Positions 36,229-45,346 of a stretch of DNA of 64,000 nucleotides are shown in pieces. Within the stretch, counting starts at the first letter, position 1; each line of letters starts with the position of its first letter. This DNA is from Cellulophaga sp. F20128 (GTDB lineage Bacteria > Bacteroidota > Bacteroidia > Flavobacteriales > Flavobacteriaceae). A model generated the notes under the pieces. The model saw only the letters and a list, made by a program, of their open reading frames with translations, was not told the DNA's origin and ran no database searches. Location of the stretch: positions 62,001 through 126,000 of the forward strand of contig NZ_JALKBA010000001.1 of the NCBI RefSeq assembly GCF_023015805.1, written 5' to 3'. A program made the position numbers and the translations under genes.

Positions 36229-37359
36229 TCATAAGTTAACAATAAAAAGGTCAGCCGCAATTCCATCGCTTAAAAATTTTCCCTTAGGGCTCACAAAAAG
36301 GGTATCGTTCTCGAGTTTTAAAAGTCCATTTTTTATTTTTACTGTTGCTTCTTTCATTAAATAAGTCGCATAAGTTTCCCCAAAATTAAGTCTTACTTTT
36401 TGCAATGAGACCCCCCAAATTGTGCGTAAACCTGTCATCACATACTCATTATACCGATCATTAACCGTTAAGGTTTCAATTTCCCTTGGTTGTATACCTG
36501 CATTTATCGCTTTAATATACTTGGGATTGTTATTGATATTCCAACTTCTATTTACACCATCAAAAGAATGGGCAGACGGTCCAATTCCCAGATACATTTT
36601 ACCTTGCCAATAGGCCGTATTGTTTTGCGAAAAATAATCTGGTTTTCCAAAATTAGAAAATTCATAATTTACATAACCCGCCTTGGTAAGCGCTGCTACT
36701 AAAATTTGATGATGCTCCTGAGACACCTCATCACTTATAGGTTTAATTTCTCCTTTTTTTATAAATTTTTCTAAGGCTGTTTTAGGTTCAACCGTTAGTG
36801 CGTAGCTCGAAATATGCGGCAAATTGTAATCCAATGCAATTTGAATATTATGCGTCCATCTTTCATTTGACATGTCTGGAATTCCGTATATTAAATCGAT
36901 GGAAATATTGGTGAATTGAGCGCTCGCCTCAGCGATACAACTCCTTGCTTCCGAAGCATTGTGCGCTCTATTCATTAGCTTTAAGTCTTCCTCAAAAAAA
37001 GACTGAATACCGATACTTAATCTGTTGACTTTTGACGCTGCTAGTTGTTTTATTTTTTGAGAAGACAAATCGTCCGGATTGGCCTCTAAGGTGATTTCTG
37101 GTTGGTCTAATACGGTGTAATTGTCATAGACTGATTGTATGAGTTGATTTATTTCTGCCGTATCTAAAACCGAAGGTGTACCCCCTCCAAAATAAATAGT
37201 ATTCACGGTCTCATTTGCCAATTCAACTTTTCGCAACTTCAGTTCTTTTTGAATCGCGAGGAGCATTTCCTCCTTTTTACCCATAGTGGTAGAAAAATGA
37301 AAATCGCAATAGTGACATGCTTGTTTGCAAAATGGAATATGAATATAAATACCTGCCAT
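36229..37359 (-). CDS. hemW: HemW, radical SAM heme chaperone
   Basis: A 376-residue radical SAM protein. The cluster motif is CKQACHYCDFH (residues 11-21), with cysteine spacing CxxxCxxC, followed by the GGGTPS motif and LTLEANPDD-like and LSIGIQSF segments. The fourth cysteine found in true HemN is not seen near the motif, which fits HemW (heme delivery) rather than coproporphyrinogen dehydrogenase. Often misannotated as HemN. It lies 34 bases after ruvC. Confidence 0.92.
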   Translation of the reverse strand: MAGIYIHIPFCKQACHYCDFHFSTTMGKKEEMLLAIQKELKLRKVELANETVNTIYFGGGTPSVLDTAEINQLIQSVYDNYTVLDQPEITLEANPDDLSSQKIKQLAASKVNRLSIGIQSFFEEDLKLMNRAHNASEARSCIAEASAQFTNISIDLIYGIPDMSNERWTHNIQIALDYNLPHISSYALTVEPKTALEKFIKKGEIKPISDEVSQEHHQILVAALTKAGYVNYEFSNFGKPDYFSQNNTAYWQGKMYLGIGPSAHSFDGVNRSWNINNNPKYIKAINAGIQPREIETLTVNDRYNEYVMTGLRTIWGVSLQKVRLNFGETYATYLMKEATVKIKNGLLKLENDTLFVSPKGKFLSDGIAADLFIVNL

Positions 37360-37393
37360 TAGTAGATCAATTTATACAAACGATTAATTTGAT

Positions 37394-37948
37394 TTATTTC
37401 TTGATTCGTTTTTCATTTTGCTTTACAAAGGCATCCCAACCTGTATAACTTTTACCCAGTTCTATTTTGCCAGCATTATAAAAATGACATACTGCAGCAG
37501 CCAGGCCATCTGTACTATCTAAATTCTTGGGTAGGGATTTTAAACCCAATACACTTTGCAACATTCTGGCAACTTGCTCCTTACTAGCATTGCCATTTCC
37601 TGTAATTGCCATTTTTATTTTCTTTGGTAAATACTCCGTAATTGGTATTTCTCTAGACAAGCCAGCCGCCATTGCCACACCTTGAGCACGACCTAACTTT
37701 AACATGGATTGCACGTTTTTACCAAAAAAGGGTGCTTCAATTGCTATTTCATCTGGGTGGTAGGTATCAATGAGTTCAATAGTACGTTCAAAGATTAATT
37801 TAAGCTTGGTATATGGGTCGCTATATTTTTGTAAGAGCAATTCGTTCATCTGTACAAACTCCATTTTTTTACCCACCACTTTAATGAGCCCAAATCCCAT
37901 AATGGTTGTGCCGGGGTCTATCCCCAAGATTATTTTTTCACTAGCCAC
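37394..37948 (-). CDS. ruvC: Holliday junction resolvase RuvC
   Basis: A 184-residue RNase H-fold endonuclease. Catalytic acids are visible: ILGIDPGTTIMGFG (Asp), IAIEAPFFGKN (Glu), and DSTDGLAAAVCH (Asp). It cuts Holliday junctions with RuvAB during recombination. The length fits. It lies 8 bases after the lipoprotein gene, and hemW follows. Confidence 0.96.
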   Translation of the reverse strand: MASEKIILGIDPGTTIMGFGLIKVVGKKMEFVQMNELLLQKYSDPYTKLKLIFERTIELIDTYHPDEIAIEAPFFGKNVQSMLKLGRAQGVAMAAGLSREIPITEYLPKKIKMAITGNGNASKEQVARMLQSVLGLKSLPKNLDSTDGLAAAVCHFYNAGKIELGKSYTGWDAFVKQNEKRIKK

Positions 37949-37956
37949 AAGAAATA

Positions 37957-38433
37957 TTATTTGGTATTGATGATTAATGGAATTCTAAACATTGCTTTTA
38001 CAGGTATTCCTCTTTTTAAAGCCGGTTTTAATGGTGGTAAATCTTTTAATCCACGAGCAACAATACCTGTAAACCCTGGTATTTGATCGGTTACAGCTGC
38101 ATTTTCTTCTATCGCTATCATAGAAACTTCCCCTGTGGCATCTACTAAAAAGTCTATATGTACGGTATCCTTGATGTTTTTGTCTAAAATAAATTCAAAT
38201 TCACCCAACACCGTTGAAAAATGTTTCAAAAAAGTGTTTTCAAAACACTTTTGCTGGTACTCCTTGGTTACCATCTCATCGCAACTATCAAACAAGGGAA
38301 ATTGATCGAGGGTATTCCAGTCTATTTCCTTCATTTCTTGATCTAACATCTTTTGAGCTTTTAACTCTTTAGTTTCAAAAAAATCACAAGAAAAACACAG
38401 AAACAAACTAAGTAATAAGGCTGCTTTTTGCAT
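37957..38433 (-). CDS. Lipoprotein with a TonB C-terminal-like domain
   Basis: A 158-residue protein with signal MQKAALLLSLFLCFSC (lipobox FSC). The C-terminal half (KDTVHIDFLVDATGEVSMIAIEEN through LPPLKPALKRGIPVKAMFRIPLII) has the pattern of a TonB C-terminal domain (strand, helix, two strands), common in Bacteroidota proteins with a tail of this sort. It lacks the N-terminal membrane helix and proline-rich spacer of true TonB, so it is unlikely to drive receptors. It is the first gene of the minus-strand run reaching down to the MutS-like gene. Confidence 0.65.
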   Translation of the reverse strand: MQKAALLLSLFLCFSCDFFETKELKAQKMLDQEMKEIDWNTLDQFPLFDSCDEMVTKEYQQKCFENTFLKHFSTVLGEFEFILDKNIKDTVHIDFLVDATGEVSMIAIEENAAVTDQIPGFTGIVARGLKDLPPLKPALKRGIPVKAMFRIPLIINTK

Positions 38434-38541
38434 ACAAATTGAATTCTAGCCGAAATTTACAATTTTTTAAGCAAGTTAGCCATATTGCCAGCAAGAACCC
38501 TTAAAATAATACCAATTAAACGAACCCAAAGGATGCCTAAT

Positions 38542-39861
38542 TTAATTCACCATAAAGGGAATATTGGCCGTTGCCGCATGCGCATTACCATCAGTTGCAT
38601 AAACAAATAACCTATAGGGTCCTTTGCCTGGAGATTTAAATTGGATTTTATTTGTTTCTTGAGATACAAACAAATTTGGGATAGATTTCGGTCGTTCTTC
38701 ATAATCCCCACCATCTTTTAAGTCTGTGCTTTCGGGCATTATTTCCCAGGAGTAGGTTATGGAATCGTTCTCGAAGTCTGAAATTACAACAGCCGCCTCA
38801 TACAGCTGGCCTTCTTCCAACATTACATTATCATAGGCCGTTTTTCCGTTTAAGGTATACTCTTTAACTACAGGTGTTCTATTAACAGGCCATTTTCCAT
38901 TCCAGATATAATGCATAACATCTACGGATTCTGTTTCTTTGCCGTCCTCCAGAAAAATACCATACCAGGTTGGCGTTCGCTCTTGTTTGTTACCCCACAA
39001 AAACACATAAGAACCAATACATTGTATGGTATCTGCTTCTATACCCCCCTTAAATCTTTTTAAATAATTGGCTGCCTTTACAGAACTGTTTTCTTCTATA
39101 GGTGCTCCCCATTTTGTCGTAGGCACCTCCCAATGACCTGAAGCTCCCCACTCTGTAACCATATATGGCTTTGTCCAACCCATACTTTTTACGAGCCGAG
39201 GCAAGTCCGGAAGATTGCCATACATCTGAATAGATAAGACATCCAAGTCTGGACATCTCTCCTTTAGATAGTTGACCTCCTTTTTAGAGATACCCGCAAG
39301 ACTGGTTGTTGTTAAATGATTGGGGTCTACTCTGTGGATCATTTTTGACATTTCATTAACTGCATTCCAAACTTTAGGATTGGTATACTGTAAATTGAGT
39401 TCATTACCTATCATCCACATTAATAACGCGGGATGGTCTTTTAAAGCACTTACTTCTTTCTTAACCCTTTCAAATTGAATTTGAACTGCTTTTTCATCGT
39501 TATAATTAAACCCATGTCGTTCACTTCCTACTTCTATCCCCATAGTTACCAGCAACCCATTTTCATAGGCTTCATCTAGGATTTCCTTAGACGATTTTTG
39601 TCCGTTTTCTGTACGCCAAGTCCTAAACGAATTTGCATTATGGTGTGCCAATGCCTTTATGTTTCCAAATTCTAAGCCAGCCCCTTTTATGTAAAAAGGC
39701 TTATTATTTACCATTAATTGGTAGCGCCCCTCCTTATTTTTAATTGCCACTTTTACTGGGCCCGCTATTCCTGTTTCTTTTACATCTGTTTTTTTATTAT
39801 CCATTCCCTGTTTACAGGAAACAAAGACGCAAATGCAAAGAATATAGGTTATCACTCTCAT
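38542..39861 (-). CDS. Clan GH-A glycoside hydrolase lipoprotein
   Basis: A 439-residue lipoprotein (MRVITYILCICVFVSC). After a short strand domain the TIM barrel starts near residue 55. The acid/base lies in WMIGNELNL and the nucleophile in MVTEWGASGHWEVP, giving the two glutamates of clan GH-A. GH2-type glycosidases and GH158 beta-1,3-glucanases are both possible; I cannot decide between them. The last 100 residues are a beta-sandwich domain (SITYSWEIMPES to PFMVN). It is the last gene of the susC-susD locus, so it likely acts on oligosaccharides from the same glucan. A 220-base gap to the GH16 gene shows no gene. Confidence 0.78.
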   Translation of the reverse strand: MRVITYILCICVFVSCKQGMDNKKTDVKETGIAGPVKVAIKNKEGRYQLMVNNKPFYIKGAGLEFGNIKALAHHNANSFRTWRTENGQKSSKEILDEAYENGLLVTMGIEVGSERHGFNYNDEKAVQIQFERVKKEVSALKDHPALLMWMIGNELNLQYTNPKVWNAVNEMSKMIHRVDPNHLTTTSLAGISKKEVNYLKERCPDLDVLSIQMYGNLPDLPRLVKSMGWTKPYMVTEWGASGHWEVPTTKWGAPIEENSSVKAANYLKRFKGGIEADTIQCIGSYVFLWGNKQERTPTWYGIFLEDGKETESVDVMHYIWNGKWPVNRTPVVKEYTLNGKTAYDNVMLEEGQLYEAAVVISDFENDSITYSWEIMPESTDLKDGGDYEERPKSIPNLFVSQETNKIQFKSPGKGPYRLFVYATDGNAHAATANIPFMVN

Positions 39862-40083
39862 ATCATCTATTTTAATAGCAAACCATACTTCTTCTAAGTG
39901 GTTTTACTGAAGGGATAAAAGTTTGCTTCAATGACTTATTAAATACAAACATTAAATATTGACTTAGGTTCTCTTTTTTCTTTGGAAACACCTAAAAAAT
40001 TGGCATTAGAAACCTTAGGCAAAGACCAGCTCCACACGTGCTAGCCCTTACCAAGTTTCATTACAACAACTCAATTTAAAAGA

Positions 40084-41736
40084 TTATTGATACACCTTAA
40101 CGTAGTCTATTTCAAAGGTTGCCGTTGAAAAATCTGTTGGAATATCACCACCTAAAGAACCACCCAAAGCCAAATTTAAAATCAGGAATTGATTGGCATC
40201 AAAAGGCCAATTATCTGCGTTTTTATCTGCAGGGTTATAGGTGTAAAAAATTTCATCATCTACTAAAAACGAAATTTCATTTTCAGACCAATTCACAGAA
40301 TAAATATGAAACTCCGTTGTGGCATCCGAAACCGTAGTATGTTCAACATTTTCAGTATTACCACTACTAGACACCGTATGTAGGGCCGCACTAACGTTCC
40401 CTGGGTTGTTCCCAACATGTTCCATAATATCAATTTCGCCACATACTGGCCAACCTACTGTTTCAAAATTAGCACCAAGCATCCAAATGGCTGGCCATGT
40501 ACCACCTACGCCAGGCAATTTGGCACGTACATCTACACGCCCGTATTTAAAATCATACAGACCTTGTGTTTTTAATCGTGCAGAACTATAATTAGATCCA
40601 CCAATAGTTTCTGCTTTTGCTGTAATTTTTAAGATTCCTCCTTCAACGACACTGTTATCTGTGCTGTTGGTATAATACTGAGATTCTCCATTACCCCAAC
40701 CATTATCACCTATACCAATATCATACCCCCATTTGGCAGCATCTACTGCTCCATCGGTATCAAAGTCATCGGACCAAACTAAATTACTATAGGTTACATC
40801 AACACTAGAGGTTTCAGTAACAGCAGCTGTAGATGTTAGGATAAAAAACCATCCAAGACCATCTGCACTTATTGTCTTTAGAACCATTTCATCTTCTGAT
40901 CTAGATATGATGGTATAACTATGAGTACCCCCAACATAAAATCCTAAAAATGCATTTCCTGATAAGGTTAAGGTTTCCTGAGCCCCAGGTGCTGTTAACG
41001 TCCAGCTTTCTGTATAATCATCTAGCGGATAATTTTCATATTCATTATCGGAGTTTGCTGTTAACCCCTTGTCCCCTAAATCTTCATCCATTGGACCTGA
41101 TTGTCCAAATACAGTACCTGTTATATCTTCAGTTGGATCATCGTTAACTCTATTTGTTATATGTTTAAAAACACCACTTTCAGAAAAGTTATAACCATCA
41201 TCGTACATTCCTGTTGATGCTTTTGCCCCTGCGGGGGCCGCATACCAAATGGGTGAAGTTTCATCTGCGGGACCTACACCAAAATGACCTACTTTGTCTG
41301 CATTAATTCGCCAAACCTTAGAACCGTCACCTATTAGCATTTCTAGTAAATCATCTGGAGCTTCATACAAGGCCAAGACTTCTACTTCAATTATTTCTGA
41401 GGTAGCTATCCCAGCTTTACCAGTTGCAATTACTGTTATGGTGTACACATGGGTACCCGTAATTGAAAAATTATAGGTATTGGTTCCATTGGCAGAAACC
41501 GTAGTTTCGCCATCGTAGACAAATTGATAAGTGATAGCATCATTTGCCGTGGCTTTCAATTTTACAGCACCACTACCATCTCCATTAGGATTAGCTGCAT
41601 CCGCGCCAAGGATATCTGCTGTTATGACTAAGTTCGTTGGAGCAATTACGTCTCCAAACGCATACTTTTCATCTTCGCAGCCAGCCAAAATTGCCAGGGC
41701 AAGAAAAATACCTATGCTATGTTTTATGTTTTTCAT
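40084..41736 (-). CDS. GH16 laminarinase-type lipoprotein with two N-terminal domains
   Basis: A 550-residue lipoprotein (LALAILAGC). Residues 30-125 are a PKD-like domain related in pattern to the one in the neighbouring binding protein. Residues about 125-300 are a beta domain seen in other Bacteroidota GH16 proteins. Residues about 310-550 are the GH16 catalytic domain with GEIDIMEHVG, the E-x-D-x-x-E signature with the extra residue (beta bulge) typical of laminarinases. It would cut beta-1,3-glucans such as laminarin. It lies 28 bases after the binding-protein gene in one operon. Surface location is inferred from the lipoprotein signal and the locus type. Confidence 0.9.
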   Translation of the reverse strand: MKNIKHSIGIFLALAILAGCEDEKYAFGDVIAPTNLVITADILGADAANPNGDGSGAVKLKATANDAITYQFVYDGETTVSANGTNTYNFSITGTHVYTITVIATGKAGIATSEIIEVEVLALYEAPDDLLEMLIGDGSKVWRINADKVGHFGVGPADETSPIWYAAPAGAKASTGMYDDGYNFSESGVFKHITNRVNDDPTEDITGTVFGQSGPMDEDLGDKGLTANSDNEYENYPLDDYTESWTLTAPGAQETLTLSGNAFLGFYVGGTHSYTIISRSEDEMVLKTISADGLGWFFILTSTAAVTETSSVDVTYSNLVWSDDFDTDGAVDAAKWGYDIGIGDNGWGNGESQYYTNSTDNSVVEGGILKITAKAETIGGSNYSSARLKTQGLYDFKYGRVDVRAKLPGVGGTWPAIWMLGANFETVGWPVCGEIDIMEHVGNNPGNVSAALHTVSSSGNTENVEHTTVSDATTEFHIYSVNWSENEISFLVDDEIFYTYNPADKNADNWPFDANQFLILNLALGGSLGGDIPTDFSTATFEIDYVKVYQ

Positions 41737-41764
41737 AATCTATATTTTATAGTTTTTTGATTTA

Positions 41765-43810
41765 TTAATTCTGCGAAATATCATCTACGTAAATGGTATA
41801 ATTAGAGGAACCATCTCCTTGCGTACCATTGTCCATTATTAAAACAAGATTGGTAAACTCCGCTGCTGTACTGATACCCGAAAAATCATAGGTTAACTCT
41901 TCCCATCCGTTGGCTACCGTTGTGGTTGCCGTAACTTCTGCTGAAGCTACTGTATTTGGCCAAGGTGTAGCATCTTCAAACTTCATCAAAAGATTTAAGC
42001 CGGCTCTTGGAGACCACACTTTTACTGTAACTGTTGTAGCTGTTGAGAAAGAAAAAGGTGCTGAAGTTGTTATTTTAGATCCTGCCCAAGGCTGACCCGC
42101 GCTTTTAACCAATTGAGCAACCATACTTGATGCATTTCCATTAACATCTGGGTTTGCAATTATGGATATTGCACCGCCATCAAAACTACTTAGTGCTTCT
42201 TTTGGCTCAAAATCCAAGGAGGATTCTAATGATATGTCATCCAAATAAATGGTATAATTGGCGGTCCCATCTCCTTGGTCACCATTATCCATAATGAATA
42301 CAATATTGGTAAATGCTGTGCTTGTACTGATACCTGAAAAATCAAAAGATACTTCTTCCCAACCATTGGCAACAGTTGTTGTAGCCACCACCTCTGCTGA
42401 AGCAACTGTATTTGGCCAGGGTGTAGCGTCTTCAAACTTCATCAACAGATTTAAGCCTGCTCTTGGCGACCATACTTTTGCTGTAACCGTTGTTGCCGTT
42501 GCAAAAGATAAAGGTTCAGGCACTGTAATTTTAGACCCTGCCCAAGGCTGACCCGCACTTTTAACTAATTGTGCAACCATAGTTGAAGTATTTCCGTTGG
42601 CATCTGGATTTGCGATTATAGAAATAGCACCTCCATCAAAAGAACTCATCTCAAATAAATTTTCAAAGGTAATTGGGGTTACGCTAGGGGCTGTAACTGT
42701 AGCCGCTCTATAAAAATAAACGTTATCTATAAATACTGTTCCTGCTGCCCATGGATCGCCTACATATTTTAGTTGGTGAATATCGGCCACTGAAAGTCCT
42801 TGATCTGTATACTCCGAAATTGGAATATCTATAGATGTCCATTCCCCTGCCGTTAACGTACTCCAAACCGGTTTTTCCCCGGTAGACAAGCTAATTAGTG
42901 AGGTTTCCATTCTAGCTACATCAGCAGTCCAAACATCCATGTGCAGGTATTCCATAGCACTAATATCTATTGGATCTTCGAGTTGATTTCCTTGATAGCT
43001 CAAATTGGTATATTGCAGCATTAGATCTCCGTTTAAATCGTAAGTTGCCCAACCACTACCTTGTCCGCCTTGTCCCCAATCTGGAAAATAATCCGTTCCT
43101 GCTACATCTGCATAGGCAGCACTAAACAATGAAATAACATCTTGTTCTGCTCTAAAGGGCTGCGAAGGAGCAGCTGTAGTTGGCTGAACAATTGCAGTTA
43201 CCTCAAATTCTTCAGTGTATTCCGTAGTCTCAATGGCACCACCTTTGGCAACTACTCTTATCGTATAGATTCCTGGTTCTTGATACACAAATGATGCTCC
43301 TTCTCCAATATTGGCGGCAATGGGGTCATCTGAATCCGTTTCCCCAAAATAAACATCAAATGACATGGCGTAATCTGCCGTAGCCGTAACGTTTACTTGT
43401 TTAGACACTGCCTCATCATTGCTAATGGAAACTTCTAAATTTTCAGGTGCCTTAAATGACACATTAATTTCTTGGATAACTTCGGTTTTTAAACCGGTAA
43501 TTCCTTTGGCAATTACTTTTACCGCATAGGAACCTTCTTTATAGGTATGCTCCAGGTTTTCACCCAGTTTCACAGTTGCCGGGCTAGTTGTTTCATCTCC
43601 AAAGTAAACATCAAATGATGTTGCTCCTTCTGCTTTAGGTGTTATTGTTACCTGACCGCTATTGTCTTGCGTTATTTGAACTAGGGCCGACACATTTGCT
43701 GGTGCCGTAACTTTGTCTGCAAAATCCAAACTCCCAAACTCCTCTTCTGTACAACTACCTACAAGCGCAAAGAGCACTATGGTACTTAGAATATATTTTA
43801 ATGCTTTCAT
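41765..43810 (-). CDS. Surface glycan-binding lipoprotein with a duplicated C-terminal module
   Basis: A 681-residue lipoprotein (VLFALVGSC). Residues 30-120 and 120-210 are PKD-like domains (SFDVYFGDE and SFDVYFGET occur in both). Residues about 225-375 are a beta-sandwich domain ending IDNVYFYR. Residues about 388-529 and 539-681 are two near-identical modules beginning SSFDGGAISIIANPD and ending YTIY(L/V)DDIS, probably carbohydrate-binding. No catalytic residues seen. It fits the SusE/F-type or PKD glycan-binding proteins next to susD and would present the polymer to GH16 and SusC/D. Confidence 0.82.
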   Translation of the reverse strand: MKALKYILSTIVLFALVGSCTEEEFGSLDFADKVTAPANVSALVQITQDNSGQVTITPKAEGATSFDVYFGDETTSPATVKLGENLEHTYKEGSYAVKVIAKGITGLKTEVIQEINVSFKAPENLEVSISNDEAVSKQVNVTATADYAMSFDVYFGETDSDDPIAANIGEGASFVYQEPGIYTIRVVAKGGAIETTEYTEEFEVTAIVQPTTAAPSQPFRAEQDVISLFSAAYADVAGTDYFPDWGQGGQGSGWATYDLNGDLMLQYTNLSYQGNQLEDPIDISAMEYLHMDVWTADVARMETSLISLSTGEKPVWSTLTAGEWTSIDIPISEYTDQGLSVADIHQLKYVGDPWAAGTVFIDNVYFYRAATVTAPSVTPITFENLFEMSSFDGGAISIIANPDANGNTSTMVAQLVKSAGQPWAGSKITVPEPLSFATATTVTAKVWSPRAGLNLLMKFEDATPWPNTVASAEVVATTTVANGWEEVSFDFSGISTSTAFTNIVFIMDNGDQGDGTANYTIYLDDISLESSLDFEPKEALSSFDGGAISIIANPDVNGNASSMVAQLVKSAGQPWAGSKITTSAPFSFSTATTVTVKVWSPRAGLNLLMKFEDATPWPNTVASAEVTATTTVANGWEELTYDFSGISTAAEFTNLVLIMDNGTQGDGSSNYTIYVDDISQN
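41768..42648 (-). repeat. Tandem duplication inside the glycan-binding gene
   Basis: Two units of about 425 bases, 42225-42648 and 41768-42195, encode modules that are about 80 percent or more alike by eye, including identical stretches such as QLVKSAGQPWAGSKIT and VWSPRAGLNLLMKFED. The period is about 450 bases. The high identity suggests a recent duplication or gene conversion. Confidence 0.85.
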
Positions 43811-43828
43811 ATTTCTAGTTTTTAATTT

Positions 43829-45328
43829 TTAATACCCTGCGTTTTGAGTTAAGCCCGAAATTTCAATTTCTCTTTGAGGAATTGGAAAAAGTCCCAATGT
43901 AGCTGAACTATAACCGCTACCACCTAAAACACTATTCGCTTGTCCTGTTCGTACCAAATCGAAAAAGCGATCCCCTTCCATAGCCAACTCTAACCTTCTT
44001 TCGTTCCAAACGACTTCTACTGTTGCTACAATCCTGTGATCTTCATCACCAAAGGCTCTATCTCGTACCCTATCTAAATAACCTTGTGCTTTTGACACAT
44101 TAGGCGTAGCAGAACGCAAATTGGCTTCCGCAGCCATAAGCAACACCTCTGAATACCGAATAATACGTTGGTTGTTTTCGTAATTCAATTCTATTTGTCC
44201 ACTGGTTTGTCCTTTACGTGGCAAGTACTTTTTATTGTACAAACCTGTATTTTTAAATGGAGCTTCCGTAAAGGTTACATTTAGGGCAGGATTATTATTT
44301 GCATAGGCTTCCACATCAAAAACTGAAGCTTCTTTTCTAGCATCACCATCTTCATAAGCGGCAGCTAAATCCTGCGTTGGTAGATTGGTACTCCAACCTG
44401 CATTATACGGCATCTCTGGTGATCCATTGATACCTCTTATACCGCATTGTTGAACAGCATAATTTCCTTGACCTCTAGTTTGACCTCCCCAATTGTAGTA
44501 AGGCTGCCCGTTAGAATACTGAACCTCAAACACAGATTCCGATCCATTTTCACCAGATAATAAAAAGACATCATCTACTGACTCCATTAAACGAAATGGA
44601 CCATTCACTACATTTTCAAGAACTGAAGCTGCACTTTCAAATTTTTCTTGGTACAAATAAACTTTCCCTAATAAAGCTTGTGCTGCATATCTTGTAATTC
44701 GTCCTTGTTGTGATTGTGCTGTAGGTAAAGCGCTAATGGCAGTTGTTAAGTCCAACTCTATTTGCGTATAAACATCAGCCTTTGGAGATCTTTGTAAGGT
44801 CCCAAAATCTGAAATACCTAATTTTCGGTCGGTGAACAAAACAACATCACCAAACATCCGAACCAAATTAAAGTAGTAATATGCTCTTAGAAAACGAACC
44901 TCCCCAAATAGGGCTTCTTTACCCGCAAAGTTTATGGTTTCTCCCAACAAATTAGCGTCTTTATAACTGAGTAAATAATTGGTTCTATTAACCCCTTCAT
45001 AAGCTGAAACCCATAAATCTTGTATGGTGCCGTTATTGGTTAAAATATTGTAATCATCTATTTGTTGTAAGGAAACGACATCGGAAGCATTTTCGCCACC
45101 TGCCACTGCATTGTCTGAAGCAATATCCCCAATCACAACCATTTGATTTAACCATTGCATGGGCGTATAACAGCTAACTGCCATAGTTTGGTAATCCGCT
45201 TCTGTTTGCAAATAATCAACTTCCGTTACTTGGTACTCATCATGCGGATCAAATTCGACCACCTTTGAACAACCAATAAAGATTGAAAGTATGATGATTA
45301 ATCCAATACTGTTTTTTATATTTTTCAT
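43829..45328 (-). CDS. susD: SusD/RagB-family nutrient-binding lipoprotein
   Basis: A 499-residue lipoprotein (IIILSIFIGC). SusD features: helix-rich N-terminal TPR-type region (ANLLGETINFAGKEALFGEVRFLRAYYYFNLVRMFGDV), the segment YTQIELDLTTAISALP, and the C-terminal RVRDRAF, VWNERRLELAMEGDRFFDLVRTG, and FPIPQREIEIS. SusD caps SusC and binds the incoming glycan. It lies 18 bases after susC, the standard order. susC and susD together identify a polysaccharide-utilisation locus. Confidence 0.95.
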   Translation of the reverse strand: MKNIKNSIGLIIILSIFIGCSKVVEFDPHDEYQVTEVDYLQTEADYQTMAVSCYTPMQWLNQMVVIGDIASDNAVAGGENASDVVSLQQIDDYNILTNNGTIQDLWVSAYEGVNRTNYLLSYKDANLLGETINFAGKEALFGEVRFLRAYYYFNLVRMFGDVVLFTDRKLGISDFGTLQRSPKADVYTQIELDLTTAISALPTAQSQQGRITRYAAQALLGKVYLYQEKFESAASVLENVVNGPFRLMESVDDVFLLSGENGSESVFEVQYSNGQPYYNWGGQTRGQGNYAVQQCGIRGINGSPEMPYNAGWSTNLPTQDLAAAYEDGDARKEASVFDVEAYANNNPALNVTFTEAPFKNTGLYNKKYLPRKGQTSGQIELNYENNQRIIRYSEVLLMAAEANLRSATPNVSKAQGYLDRVRDRAFGDEDHRIVATVEVVWNERRLELAMEGDRFFDLVRTGQANSVLGGSGYSSATLGLFPIPQREIEISGLTQNAGY

Positions 45329-45346
45329 ACTAATTTATTTTGGATG

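Noticed and set aside
42226-42551. Open frames inside the glycan-binding gene repeats
   Set aside because: They occur in other frames of a duplicated coding region and simply echo the repeat.
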